A stretch of 64,000 nt of DNA from the NCBI RefSeq assembly GCF_900091855.1, contig NZ_FMCH01000476.1, positions 1 to 64,000 on the forward strand. Direction: 5' to 3'. This DNA is from Streptomyces sp. DvalAA-14. GTDB lineage: Bacteria; Actinomycetota; Actinomycetes; Streptomycetales; Streptomycetaceae. Shown in pieces: positions 8,151-16,910 of the stretch. A program made the translations under genes and the position numbers. Below the pieces are notes generated by a model, which was given only the letters and a program-made list of their open reading frames with translations, was not told the origin of the DNA and did not search any database. Each line of letters starts with the position of its first letter. Position 1 is the stretch's first letter.

Positions 8151-8717
8151 ATGACGATCACCGATGACATCGTGAAGGGCCTCCGCAACCCGACGCCGCT
8201 GTACGCGGTCGCCGGTACGGCCGATCTGGCCGCGGAGAAGCTGCGGGAGGTGCCGGCCCTGATCGGCAGGATCCGCGAGCAGGCGCCGGACCAGTTCGGC
8301 AAGATCCGGTCCACCGACCCCAAGACCGTGCAGGAGCGGGTCGCCGCGCAGGCCAAGGACGCGCAGACCCGGCTGAACGAGACGTTCGCCGACCTGGACC
8401 TCAAGGAGCTGCGCGACTTCAAGCGACTCGGCGAGTCCGTGCAGGACCTGGCGCTGCAGGGCGTCGGCCGGGCCGCGGAGTACGCGGTACGGGCGCGGGA
8501 GACGTACGACGAGCTGGCCGTACGCGGCAAGGGCGCGGTGGCCACCTGGCGTGGCGAGGCCGCCGACGAGGTGGTGGAGATCGCCGCCGCCGTCGAGCCC
8601 ACTCCGGACCCGGCTCCGGCTCCCGCCGCCGAGGAGCAGGCGAAGCCCGCCGCCCCGAAGAAGTCGCCCGGCCGCCGCACCAGCCCGAAGAAGGCGTCCG
8701 ACGACGGCGCCGAGTAG
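8151..8717 (+). CDS. HbhA-like helical protein with Lys/Pro/Ala-rich tail
   Basis: 188-aa, largely alpha-helical protein. Residues 1-140 are rich in charged heptad-like helices (IRSTDPKTVQERVAAQAKDA, ELRDFKRLGESVQDLALQ). The C-terminus is a Pro/Ala then Lys-rich tail (APKKSPGRRTSPKKA), like the lysine-rich heparin-binding end of mycobacterial HbhA. The start is clear: GGGAGGA lies eight bases before the ATG. There is no signal peptide, as in HbhA. The XRE and DUF2516 neighbours match the mycobacterial hbhA locus. A role at the cell surface or in membrane and lipid-body association is family inference; the protein in this group is not characterised to my knowledge. Confidence 0.7.
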   Translation: MTITDDIVKGLRNPTPLYAVAGTADLAAEKLREVPALIGRIREQAPDQFGKIRSTDPKTVQERVAAQAKDAQTRLNETFADLDLKELRDFKRLGESVQDLALQGVGRAAEYAVRARETYDELAVRGKGAVATWRGEAADEVVEIAAAVEPTPDPAPAPAAEEQAKPAAPKKSPGRRTSPKKASDDGAE

Positions 8718-8925
8718 CGACCGAGCAGTACGGGAGGCGCGGGAGCCGGCCGTCCCCCGGCGTCGAGGTCCCGGAGCGGACCTTGACGCGACGTTGACGG
8801 TCGGCCCGAACGGGTCGGGGCACGCTTGGTGCGCCCGGCCCGTTCTGCGGGTAGGACCGGTACGGTGAGTGGACGGTGAGTGCGCCGAGCGGCGACGACC
8901 GGGGACGACTAAGGCGGTGGACGGC

Positions 8926-9321
8926 GTGTTGATTGACGGGTTTTATTCGGTGCTCGCCCTGGTCTCACGGGCGCTCTTCCTCTTCGCGGTCTTCGCGTTC
9001 ATCGACGCGGCGGTCCGCCGCCAGGACGCCTACCGCGCCGCCGAGAAGAAGTCCAAGACCTTCTGGCTGGTCGTCCTGGGCGTGGCGGCCGCCGTGCTCT
9101 GGTTCCTGTCGATCGTCTCGATCCTGCCGCTGATCGCCCTGGTCGCGGTGATCGTCTACATGGTGGACGTGCGTCCCGCGGTCCGGGCCGTCACCGGGGG
9201 CGGTGGCGGAGGCGGCATCGGCGGCTTCGGCGGCGGCGGCCGGCTCTTCCGCCGCGGTGGCGGCGGTGGCGGGGGCAGCAGCAGCGACGGTCCCTACGGC
9301 CCGTACAACGGCCGCCGCTGA
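8926..9321 (+). CDS. DUF2516 membrane protein with Gly-rich tail
   Basis: 131-aa integral membrane protein. Two hydrophobic segments (about residues 6-27, SVLALVSRALFLFAVFAFI, and 45-78, FWLVVLGVAAAVLWFLSIVS) are followed by a cytoplasmic Gly/Ser-rich tail with several GGGGGGG-type runs. The start is uncertain: GTG at 8926 is chosen (AAGG ten bases upstream), with GTG 8917 and TTG 8929 as alternatives. It matches the DUF2516 family by topology, the R-D-A-Y motif after TM1, and its position after the HbhA-like gene. The function is unknown. Confidence 0.75.
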   Translation: MLIDGFYSVLALVSRALFLFAVFAFIDAAVRRQDAYRAAEKKSKTFWLVVLGVAAAVLWFLSIVSILPLIALVAVIVYMVDVRPAVRAVTGGGGGGGIGGFGGGGRLFRRGGGGGGGSSSDGPYGPYNGRR

Positions 9322-9384
9322 CGCAGGAGGTCGCCGCTGACGAGGACGGCCGGCGCCCCGCGTCGGCCGAGCCGGCGGCGGCGA

Positions 9385-10761
9385 TCAGCCGCGCCGCTCC
9401 AGCAGTACGACCGCCACGTCGTCTGTCAGCTCGCCGCCGTTCAGCTCCCGCACCCGGGTGACCGCCGCGTCCAGCAGTTCCTCGCCGCGCAGCCCGTCGG
9501 CCAGCAGCTGCGTCACGATCCCGACCATGCCGTCCTGGCCCAGCCGTTGCCGGCCCTCGCCGATCCGGCCCTCGATCAGGCCGTCGGTGTAGAGCATCAG
9601 GCTCCAGACATCGTCAAGCCGGACCGGGATGCGGGTCCAGGCGGCATCCTCCAGCAGACCCAGCGCCGGACCGCCCTCCTCGTACGGCAGCAGTCTCGGC
9701 ACCCGGCCGGGCCCGGTGAGCAGCGGGGCCGGGTGGCCGGCCAGGAAGAGGTCAGCCGAGCGTCCGTCCGGCGCGATGTCCACCACGGACAAGGTGGCGA
9801 AGGTCTCCTCGTTGTCCCGCTCGTGCTCCAGCACTTCCTGGAGGGTGCGCAGCAGGGTCTCGCCGCCGATGCCGGCGAAGGTCAGCGCGCGCCAGGCGAT
9901 CCGCAGTTCGACGCCGAGCGCGGCGGCGTCCGGGCCGTGCCCGCAGACGTCACCGATCATGGCGTGCACGGTGCCGTCCGGGGTGCGCACGGTGTCGTAG
10001 AAGTCGCCGCCGAGCAGCGCCCGGCTGCGCCCGGGGCGATAACGCGCGGCGAACCGCAGGCCGGTGGCGCCCTCCAGCAGCGGGGTGGGCAGCAGGCCGC
10101 GTTCCAGCCGGGAGTTCTCCTGGGCGAGCAGCCGGGTCTCGGTGAGCTGGCGCTGCGCGAGGTCGGCCCGCTTGCGTTCGACGGCGTAGCGCACCGCCCG
10201 GATGACGGTGGGCGCGTTGATCTCGTGGCGGGACAGGTGGTCCTGTGCCCCGATGCGTACGACTTCCGCGGCCTGCCCCTCGTCGGCGCCGTCGGTGAGG
10301 ACGAGGACGGCGGTGCCCAGTGCGAGGCGCAGCACCTGCCGGAGGGTGTCCGTCGCGTCGGGCGGGTCGGGGAGGTCGAGCAGGATGCAGTGCACGTCGT
10401 CGGTGAGCAGCCGGCCGGCGGCGGTGAGGTTGCGGGCCCGCAGGATGCGGATGCGCGGGCCGTTGCCTTCCTGGAACCAGGGGGCGGTGAAGGCGCCGGC
10501 CGGGTCCTCGCCGATCACCAGCAGGGTCAGGGCGGGGGCGCCGGCCGAATCCTGGCGCTGGCGGGGGAGGACGACCGGGGGCGGCCGGCCCGGTCCATGG
10601 GCGGCGTCGCGGGCGGTGTCCTCGGTCACGTCCTCGGCTGTCGCCGCGCTCCGGGCGGCGACTCGGGCCGCACCTTCCCGGGGCGTGGGTACGCTTTCGC
10701 GGCCCCCGGCCCCGGACACGGTGGCTGCGGGCCGTTCGGTGTCGCGCTCGACTGCGGACAT
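9385..10761 (-). CDS. Receiver-like domain plus SpoIIE/PP2C-type phosphatase
   Basis: 458-aa protein. Residues 1-70 are low-complexity. Residues about 75-195 are a receiver-like domain (CILLDLPDPP; the GAQDHLSR segment has Arg where receivers usually keep Lys, so it may be degenerate). A coiled linker leads to a SpoIIE-type PP2C phosphatase (LLGGDFYD, GDVCGHGPDAAAL, LFLAGHPAPLL, LYTDGLIEGR, LTDDVAVVLL) with all metal-binding Asp positions. The ATG at 10761 has GGAAGGAG seven bases upstream. Such proteins dephosphorylate anti-sigma-factor antagonists in partner-switching circuits; the partner is not encoded nearby. Confidence 0.86.
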   Translation of the reverse strand: MSAVERDTERPAATVSGAGGRESVPTPREGAARVAARSAATAEDVTEDTARDAAHGPGRPPPVVLPRQRQDSAGAPALTLLVIGEDPAGAFTAPWFQEGNGPRIRILRARNLTAAGRLLTDDVHCILLDLPDPPDATDTLRQVLRLALGTAVLVLTDGADEGQAAEVVRIGAQDHLSRHEINAPTVIRAVRYAVERKRADLAQRQLTETRLLAQENSRLERGLLPTPLLEGATGLRFAARYRPGRSRALLGGDFYDTVRTPDGTVHAMIGDVCGHGPDAAALGVELRIAWRALTFAGIGGETLLRTLQEVLEHERDNEETFATLSVVDIAPDGRSADLFLAGHPAPLLTGPGRVPRLLPYEEGGPALGLLEDAAWTRIPVRLDDVWSLMLYTDGLIEGRIGEGRQRLGQDGMVGIVTQLLADGLRGEELLDAAVTRVRELNGGELTDDVAVVLLERRG

Positions 10762-11039
10762 CAACCGACTCCTTCCCGTCCCCCGATCTCGCTCCCCTGG
10801 AGGGCTCAGTCAGGCGACCCTAGTGGCAGCGGCGGCCGTCACGGGAGGGTGGCCGGTCAATCGTCAGCGTCATATGCCAAGTTCAGGGCGGGATTTCGCG
10901 GGTCATGTGCGGATACGCGCATGACAAACATCACGCCAAGAGGCCGCAACCTTGCCCCGCTGAGACGGTCTCGCGCGCGAGGCATGGGCGGGTCCGGGGC
11001 GGTGGCCGGCTGCCACCGCGCCCCGCCCCTCCGGCGAAG

Positions 11040-11831
11040 TCACCCCGGCGCCACCGCGCCCCACGCCACCGTTACCTCGCCCTGCCGCCACCGCGCCGGC
11101 CCGTCCACCACCGGCCAGCCGGCGTCCCGCAACTCCCGTACCGCCCGCGCCCAGCGCTGCCGCGCGCCCAGTGAGGACAGCGGCGCCGCGGTCGCCCAGG
11201 CCCGGTCGAAAGCGGTCAGGAAGGCGTGCACCGGCTCGCCCGGCACATTGCGGTGGATCAACGCCTTCGGCAGGCGTTCGGCCAGGTCGGAGGGCCGGTC
11301 CAGGGAGGCGAGCCGGGTCGCGAAGGTGACCGTGCGCGGGCCCTCGGGGCCCAGGGCGACCCAGACGTGGCGGCGGCCGATCTCGTCGCAGGTGCCCTCC
11401 ACCAGCAGGCCACCGGGGGCGAGCCGGGCCCGCAGCCGGTCCCAGACGGCGGCGACCTCGGCCTCGTCGTACTGCCGCAGGACGTTCGCGGCCCGGATCA
11501 GCACCGGGCGCCGGCCGCCGGGCAGCGGGACCTCGAAGCCGCCGTGCCGGAAGGTGAGGCCCGGCCGGGCGTACGGCTGGGCCGCGGCCACCCGGGCCGG
11601 GTCGATCTCGATCCCGGCCACCTCGGCGTCCGGCCGCACCCGGCGCAGCCGGTCCAGCAGTTCGACCGCGGTCCAGGGCGCCGCGCCGTAGCCGAGGTCG
11701 ACCGCGAGCGGATCGGCGGCGCCGCGCAGTTGCCAGGCGTGGGTGGCGGCGATCCAGCGGTCCATCCGGCGCAGCCGGTTCGGGTTGGTGGTCCCCCTGG
11801 TGACCACGCCGACCGCCCGCACACCGCTCAT
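11040..11831 (-). CDS. Class I SAM-dependent methyltransferase (conserved next to mshA)
   Basis: 263-aa methyltransferase-fold protein. The SAM-binding strand reads LAVDLGYGAAPWTAVEL near residue 43, with Tyr in place of the usual Cys/Ser of GxG motifs, followed by VAGIEIDPARVAAAQ (motif II Glu) and LAPGGLLVEGTCDE. The ATG at 11831 is preferred; no good ribosome-binding site is visible. It is divergent from mshA, an arrangement common in actinomycetes. The substrate is unknown. Confidence 0.78.
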   Translation of the reverse strand: MSGVRAVGVVTRGTTNPNRLRRMDRWIAATHAWQLRGAADPLAVDLGYGAAPWTAVELLDRLRRVRPDAEVAGIEIDPARVAAAQPYARPGLTFRHGGFEVPLPGGRRPVLIRAANVLRQYDEAEVAAVWDRLRARLAPGGLLVEGTCDEIGRRHVWVALGPEGPRTVTFATRLASLDRPSDLAERLPKALIHRNVPGEPVHAFLTAFDRAWATAAPLSSLGARQRWARAVRELRDAGWPVVDGPARWRQGEVTVAWGAVAPG

Positions 11832-11908
11832 GGGACGAGGGTACGGCGGCCGGCGCGGCCGAAAACGCGGTTGCGCCGCGGCGGACGGCAGGTATCGGTT
11901 CGGCAACG

Positions 11909-11938
11909 GGGAAATGGAATACCGGATTCCGGCGTTGA
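11909..11938 (+). promoter_or_regulatory. SigR-type promoter for mshA
   Basis: GGGAAA (11909) is separated by 19 bases from GTTGA (11934), close to the published SigR pattern GGGAAT-N18/19-GTT. A start point near 11943 would give a leader of about 30 bases before the mshA ATG. SigR control of mshA is reported for Streptomyces coelicolor, so the match fits known biology. Confidence 0.55.
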
Positions 11939-11974
11939 GCACGGTTGACGACCGACGGCTGCCGGAAGGAACAC

Positions 11975-13318
11975 ATGGTGACCACGTACACGTCCCGACT
12001 GGGCGCCCTGCGCGGCGTCGGCGTCCACAAGCGGCGCGTCGGGGGGCGGCGGGTGCGGCGGGTGGCGATGCTGAGCGTGCACACCTCGCCACTGCACCAG
12101 CCGGGTACCGGCGACGCCGGCGGTATGAACGTGTACATCGTGGAGCTGGCCAGGAGGCTGGCCGAGCGGGACATCGAAGTCGAGATCTTCACCCGGGCCA
12201 CCGCGGGCGGCCTGCCTTGCAAGGTGGAGCTGGCCCCGGGCGTGTCCGTGCGGCACGTGTACGCCGGTCCGTACGGCGGTCTGGCCAAGGAGGAGCTGCC
12301 CGCGCAGCTGTGCGCCTTCACGCACGGCGTGATGCAGGCCTGGGCCGGCCACCGCCCCGACTACTACGACTTGGTGCACTCCCACTACTGGTTGTCCGGC
12401 CACGTCGGATGGCTGGCCGCGCAGCGCTGGGGTGTGCCGCTGGTGCACGCCATGCACACCATGGCCAAGGTCAAGAACGCCGCCCTCGCCGAGGGCGACT
12501 GTCCCGAGCCCACGGCCCGGGTGATCGGCGAGACGCAGATCGTCTCGGCCGCCGACCGGCTGATCGCCAACACCGAGGAAGAGGCCGCCGAGCTGGTCCG
12601 GCACTACGCCGCGGTTCCCGGCAAGGTCGCGGTGGTGCACCCCGGTGTCAATCTCGACCGTTTCCGGCCCGACCCCGGCCGCGCCGCCGCCCGGGCCCGG
12701 CTCGGCCTGCCGCAGGACGCGCTGATCCCGTTGTTCGCCGGCCGGATACAGCCCCTCAAGGCCCCTGACGTGCTGATCCGCGCGGTCGCGGTGCTGCTGG
12801 ACGAGGACCCGGCGCTGCGTGACCGGATCGTCGTCCCGGTGGTCGGCGGCCCGAGCGGCAGCGGCCTGGCGAAGCCGGAGGCGCTGCACAAGCTGGCCGC
12901 CCAGCTCGGGGTGGCCGATGTCGTACGGTTCCAGCCGCCGGTGGACCAGGAGCGGCTCGCCGACTGGTACCGGGCGGCGACGGTGCTGGTCATGCCGTCG
13001 CACAGCGAGTCCTTCGGGCTGGTCGCCATCGAGGCGCAGGCCTGCGGGACTCCGGTGATCGCGGCGGCGGTCGGCGGCCTGCCGGTCGCGGTACGCGACG
13101 GGGCCACCGGCTTCCTGGTGTCCGGCCACGACCCGCGCGACTACGCGGCCGCGCTGCGCCGCTTCGTGGACCAGCCGCAGTTGGGCGACACCCTCGGCGC
13201 GGCGGCGGCCCGGCACGCCCGCGACTTCGGCTGGGGCACGGCGGCGGCGGACACGGCCGAGGCCTACGCGGACGCGCAGGCGGAGCACCGGCGTCACCTA
13301 CGATCGGCCCATGGCTGA
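11975..13318 (+). CDS. mshA: D-inositol-3-phosphate glycosyltransferase (mycothiol step 1)
   Basis: GT-B glycosyltransferase (GT4) of 447 aa that joins UDP-GlcNAc to 1L-myo-inositol-1-phosphate, the first step of mycothiol synthesis. Landmarks are [20 protein letters not shown] near residue 35 (acceptor-site loop), [16 protein letters not shown], the donor-side [13 protein letters not shown], and [14 protein letters not shown] near residue 345 (EX7E). The ATG at 11975 follows GGAAGGA. The adjacent GTG at 11978 is also possible. The gene overlaps ybjN by eight bases, as in other actinobacteria (Rv0486-Rv0487). A SigR-like promoter lies upstream. Confidence 0.95.
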   Translation: MVTTYTSRLGALRGVGVHKRRVGGRRVRRVAMLSVHTSPLHQPGTGDAGGMNVYIVELARRLAERDIEVEIFTRATAGGLPCKVELAPGVSVRHVYAGPYGGLAKEELPAQLCAFTHGVMQAWAGHRPDYYDLVHSHYWLSGHVGWLAAQRWGVPLVHAMHTMAKVKNAALAEGDCPEPTARVIGETQIVSAADRLIANTEEEAAELVRHYAAVPGKVAVVHPGVNLDRFRPDPGRAAARARLGLPQDALIPLFAGRIQPLKAPDVLIRAVAVLLDEDPALRDRIVVPVVGGPSGSGLAKPEALHKLAAQLGVADVVRFQPPVDQERLADWYRAATVLVMPSHSESFGLVAIEAQACGTPVIAAAVGGLPVAVRDGATGFLVSGHDPRDYAAALRRFVDQPQLGDTLGAAAARHARDFGWGTAAADTAEAYADAQAEHRRHLRSAHG

Positions 13319-13928
13319 GCAGCAGGGGAACGGGCGCGGGCGCGACCTGGGCAGGAAGCCGGGCGCCGACGCGGGGACGGACGCCGGGACCGATACGGAC
13401 GCCGGCGCCGACCGGGGAGCCGGCGCCCGCACCGCCCCCGAGCAGGCAGCCGCCCGGACGCTCGAACAGGCATTCCGCGAGGCGGAGTTGACCTGGGAGT
13501 CGCCGGCCGCCGGCACGTACGTCGTCCAACTCCCCGGCACCCGCAAGCTCTCCACGACCTGCCAGTTCATCGTCGGCCGCCACACCGTCTCCCTCAACGC
13601 CTTCGTCGTCCGCCACCCCGACGAGAACCAGGAAGCGTTCTACCGCTGGCTGCTGGAGCGCAACCTGCGGACGTACGGCGTGAGTTACGCGGTCGACCGG
13701 CTCGGTGACGTCTATCTGAGCGGGCGGCTCCCGCTCGCCGCGGTGACCGTCGAGGAGATCGACCGGCTGCTGGGTGCGGTGCTGGAGAACGCCGACGGCT
13801 CCTTCAACACCCTGCTGGAGCTGGGCTTCGCGACCGCGATCCGCAAGGAGTACGCCTGGCGGGTGGCCCGCGGTGAACCCACCCGCAATCTGGAGGCGTT
13901 CAGCCATCTGACGGGCGATCAGTTCTGA
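13311..13928 (+). CDS. YbjN-domain protein
   Basis: 205-aa protein overlapping the end of mshA by eight bases, so it is probably translationally coupled. The N-terminal 45 residues are a low-complexity, repetitive Ala/Gly/Thr/Asp stretch ([17 protein letters not shown]). Residues 55-195 match the YbjN fold ([55 protein letters not shown]). The position after mshA mirrors Rv0487. YbjN proteins resemble type III secretion chaperones structurally; the actinobacterial role is unknown. Confidence 0.85.
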   Translation: MAEQQGNGRGRDLGRKPGADAGTDAGTDTDAGADRGAGARTAPEQAAARTLEQAFREAELTWESPAAGTYVVQLPGTRKLSTTCQFIVGRHTVSLNAFVVRHPDENQEAFYRWLLERNLRTYGVSYAVDRLGDVYLSGRLPLAAVTVEEIDRLLGAVLENADGSFNTLLELGFATAIRKEYAWRVARGEPTRNLEAFSHLTGDQF

Positions 13929-13959
13929 ACGCTCCCTGCGTCGTGCGCGCTGTCGGGCA

Positions 13960-14667
13960 CTACCAGGACAGCGGGCCGTTGACGTCGAAGTAGCCGCCGG
14001 TCGGGCCGTCCGGGCCCACCTGCGCCATCCGGACGATGATCTCCGCGCCCTGTTCGACGGTCTGCGTCCCGGTGTTCGCGTTCAGATCCGTCTTGGTGTA
14101 GCCGGGCTCCACCGCGTTGATCCGCATCTCCGGGAACGCCTTGGCGTACTGCACGGTGATCATGTTGACCGCGGTCTTCGACGCCGGATAGGCGACCCCG
14201 GGGTAGAAGTAGGTCGGGGTGCCCTCGGCGGCCACCTGGCTGATCGAGCCCAGGCTGCTGCTCAGGTTCACCACGACCGGGGCGGCGGACCGCCGCAGCA
14301 GCGGCAGGAACGCCTGGGTGACGCGCACCACGCCGAAGACGTTCGTCCCGAACAGGCGGCTCATCACCTCGGCGCTCTCCTCCTCGGCGCGGAACACGCC
14401 GCCGTCCGGGGACCGCTCCTCGATGCCCGCGTTGTTGACCAGCACGTCCAGTCCGCCGGCCGCTTCGACGGTCCGCACCGCGGCGGCGACCGACGCGTTG
14501 TCGGTGACGTCCAGCAGGACGGCCCGCGCGCCCAGTTGTTCGGCGGCCTTGCGACCGCGTTCGGCGTCCCTGCTGCCGATCCATACGGTGTGGCCGGCGG
14601 CTACGAGTCGGCGGGCGGTCTCGAAGCCGAGACCCTTGTTCGCTCCGGTGATCAGTGTTGTCGTCAT
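13960..14667 (-). CDS. Short-chain dehydrogenase/reductase
   Basis: 235-aa NAD(P)-dependent oxidoreductase. It shows the cofactor motif TLITGANKGLGFE at residues 4-16, VNNAG near 86, the catalytic Ser in VVNLSSSLGS, and YPASK (catalytic Tyr/Lys) near 168. The ATG at 14667 has GGGAG nine bases upstream. It is divergent from an XRE/MmyB-type regulator 114 bases away. That pairing is very common in Streptomyces, and the regulator probably controls this gene. The substrate is unknown. Confidence 0.86.
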   Translation of the reverse strand: MTTTLITGANKGLGFETARRLVAAGHTVWIGSRDAERGRKAAEQLGARAVLLDVTDNASVAAAVRTVEAAGGLDVLVNNAGIEERSPDGGVFRAEEESAEVMSRLFGTNVFGVVRVTQAFLPLLRRSAAPVVVNLSSSLGSISQVAAEGTPTYFYPGVAYPASKTAVNMITVQYAKAFPEMRINAVEPGYTKTDLNANTGTQTVEQGAEIIVRMAQVGPDGPTGGYFDVNGPLSW

Positions 14668-14781
14668 GCTTGAAGACTCCCGCCGGACCGGCCCGGCCAG
14701 CCAGTGCTCCGGTCTTCCTGGGACCGCCCGTACCAGGCTCGTGCCGGGCCGGCCGGCGGCCGGCGGTGCACACTGGACGGC

Positions 14782-15621
14782 ATGGCGACCGCAGAATTCG
14801 GCAGGGCGATGCGCCGCTGGCGCGACCGGATCGCACCCGACGCGGCCGGGCTGCCGGCCGGCGGACACCGGCGGGCGGCCGGTCTGCGCCGCGAGGAGCT
14901 GGCCCTGCTGGCCGGGATCTCCGTCGACTACGTCACCCGCCTCGAACAGGGCCGCGCCTCCAACCCCTCCTCGCAGATCGTCGAAGCTTTGGCCAGAGCT
15001 TTGCGGCTGTCCGGAACCGAGCGCGCCCACCTGTTCCGGCTGGCCGGGCTGGCGCCGCCGGGCCCGGAAACGGTCCCCGCGTACATCACCCCGAGCGTCC
15101 AGCGCCTGCTGGACCGGCTGACCGGCACCCCTGTCGCCGTCTACGACGCGGCCTGGACACTGATCGTGGCCAACCCGCCGTACGCGGCCCTGATGGGTGA
15201 CCCCTCCGGATGGCGCGGCAGCGAGCGCAACGGCGTGTGGCGCACCTTCCTCGCACCCCGCAACCGGGTCCAGCACACCGTGGAGTCCCGGCGCGCGCTG
15301 GAGGCCGCCCAGGTCGCCGACCTGCGGGCCGCCGCCGCCCGCTACCCGGCCGACCAGCGGCTGCGGCGACTGGTCGCGGAACTCGTCGCGGGCAGTGAGC
15401 GGTTCGCCGAACTGTGGGAATCCGGCGCCGTCGGCCAGCACGAGGCCGCCCGCAAGACCATCGAGCATCCGCACGTGGGCCTGCTGACCCTGGACTGCGA
15501 CGTGCTCAGCGTGACCGGCAGCGACCTGCGCATCATGATCTACACGGCCGAGCCCGGCACCAAGGACGCCGAGCGCCTCGCCCTGCTCACCGTGCTCGGC
15601 ACCCAGGCGCTGGTCGGCTGA
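14782..15621 (+). CDS. XRE regulator with MmyB-like ligand-binding domain
   Basis: 279-aa regulator. Residues 5-75 are an XRE helix-turn-helix (RRAAGLRREELALLAGISVD, YVTRLEQGRASNPS). Residues 100-275 match the MmyB-type PAS-like sensor domain (VYDAAWTLIVANPPYAALMG, EHPHVGLLTLDCDVLSVTGS). There is no obvious ribosome-binding site before the ATG at 14782; it could be leaderless or start slightly later. It is divergent from the SDR gene, its likely target. The four 15-nt repeats begin right after its stop codon. Confidence 0.87.
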   Translation: MATAEFGRAMRRWRDRIAPDAAGLPAGGHRRAAGLRREELALLAGISVDYVTRLEQGRASNPSSQIVEALARALRLSGTERAHLFRLAGLAPPGPETVPAYITPSVQRLLDRLTGTPVAVYDAAWTLIVANPPYAALMGDPSGWRGSERNGVWRTFLAPRNRVQHTVESRRALEAAQVADLRAAAARYPADQRLRRLVAELVAGSERFAELWESGAVGQHEAARKTIEHPHVGLLTLDCDVLSVTGSDLRIMIYTAEPGTKDAERLALLTVLGTQALVG

Positions 15622-15628
15622 CGCCACG

Positions 15629-15688
15629 CGGGGCGGCGCTCTGCGGGGCACCGCTGTGCGGGGCACCGCTCTCCGGGGCGGCGCCCGA
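15629..15688. repeat. Four 15-nt tandem repeats
   Basis: Imperfect tandem units starting CGGGGC(G/A)(G/C)CGCT begin eight bases after the XRE stop codon. Units 2 and 3 differ at two positions. Each unit can form G-rich and C-rich strands, so a structured 3' end is possible. No gene lies here. Confidence 0.55.
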
Positions 15689-15817
15689 ACACCGTCGGAC
15701 CCGGGGCCATCACCCGGACGGCCCCCGGATTCACCCGGGCCCCGGGCTCAGGTTGACAGGCGGACCGCCGCTGCGAGGGTGGAAGCAACCACCGTGGGGG
15801 CGGACCAGGAGGAACGC

Positions 15818-16237
15818 ATGGTCACCGTCGAGAGCCTGTCGCTGGACGACGCCCGGAAAGTGATCGCGGCCGGGGAGAAGAAGGCCCAGGAGATCGGTCA
15901 GCCCAGCAACATCGCCGTGGTCGACCACGGCGGGAACCTCGTCGCCCACATCCGGATGGACGACGCCTGGATCGGCAGCATCGATGTCTCCATCAACAAA
16001 GCCTTCACCGCCCGCGCCTTCGAGATCTCCACCAAGGACCTCGCGTCGAACGCCGGCCCTGGCGACCAGTTCTTCGGGATCAGCGGCTCCAACCAGGGCC
16101 GGATCATGATCTTCGCCGGGGGCATCCCGCTGCTCCGGAACGGCAAGGTCGTCGGCGCGGTCGGCGTCAGCGGCGGCTCCGGCGTCCAGGACCAAAGCGT
16201 GGCGGAGGCCGCCGCCGCGGCGTTCGGCGGCAAGTGA
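15818..16237 (+). CDS. GlcG/HbpS-family heme-binding protein
   Basis: 139-aa single-domain protein of the GlcG/HbpS (PduO-C-like) family (VVDHGGNLVAHIRMDDAWIG, VSINKAFTARAFEISTKDL, GGIPLLRNGKVVGAVGVSGG). The ATG at 15818 has AGGAGGA four bases upstream. HbpS homologues in Streptomyces bind heme and modulate a redox-sensing two-component system. No SenS/SenR pair is adjacent and no signal peptide is visible, so this member is probably cytoplasmic and its partner unknown. It appears to be monocistronic. Confidence 0.8.
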   Translation: MVTVESLSLDDARKVIAAGEKKAQEIGQPSNIAVVDHGGNLVAHIRMDDAWIGSIDVSINKAFTARAFEISTKDLASNAGPGDQFFGISGSNQGRIMIFAGGIPLLRNGKVVGAVGVSGGSGVQDQSVAEAAAAAFGGK

Positions 16238-16349
16238 CCCGGCCGTTCCGGCGGGCGCCGGCCGGGGCGAAACCGCTGGCCCGGCACGGCTCGGCCCGGA
16301 GGTATCCCTCTATCCTCGTCCTCGGGGACGGCGACAGGGGGAGGCCGCA

Positions 16350-16910
16350 ATGGCCAAGAGGGATCAAGACGGCCCGGACTTGGGACCGTTGGAGATACGC
16401 GCCGGCGGGCTTGGCCGACTGCTGGCCAAGGCCATGCTGCCCGCCACGGCGCTGGTCCTGCAAGCCGTCGTCCGGGACGGGTTCGCGGGCACGATCGACA
16501 CGGTGATCTGTGCGTTCGTCGGTGCCATGGTTCTCGGCGTCGGCGTGCGTCACGTGCGCTGGCGCTCCAAGGGGTGCCTGGTCCGGTTGGACGAGGCCGG
16601 CGTCACCTTGACCGGTGTGCGCACCGTGGGCTGGGCCGAGATCCGCGAGGTCCGCGAAGTGCACAGGAACGCGTGGGAAGGCTTGGTCTTCCTGCCACAG
16701 GACGACGCCGTGCTGCCGATGTTCGACATCCCGCTGTTCGTCCTGCGGCGACGCACCCGGAGGGACCGCCGGACCCGCTTGTGGGGCAGCCCCTTGGTGC
16801 TGTCCCCGATGAACCTGGACGCGTCCAGGACCCAGATCGTCGACGCGGTACGGCGGTTCAGCGGGGGCGTGCCGATACTCGACGAGAAGCGGGAACTCGT
16901 CGTCAGCTAG
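16350..16910 (+). CDS. Membrane-anchored protein with PH-like domain
   Basis: 186-aa protein not matched to a named family. Two hydrophobic stretches lie at about residues 27-45 and 48-66 (TVICAFVGAMVLGVGV). A compact beta-rich region follows (CLVRLDEAGVTLTGVRTVGW, AEIREVREVHRNAWEGLVFL), which resembles bacterial PH-like domains, and a C-terminal helix. A purine-rich site (GGGGGAGG) lies six bases before the ATG. The 3' end overlaps the convergent ATPase gene by eight bases. The function is unknown. Confidence 0.65.
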   Translation: MAKRDQDGPDLGPLEIRAGGLGRLLAKAMLPATALVLQAVVRDGFAGTIDTVICAFVGAMVLGVGVRHVRWRSKGCLVRLDEAGVTLTGVRTVGWAEIREVREVHRNAWEGLVFLPQDDAVLPMFDIPLFVLRRRTRRDRRTRLWGSPLVLSPMNLDASRTQIVDAVRRFSGGVPILDEKRELVVS

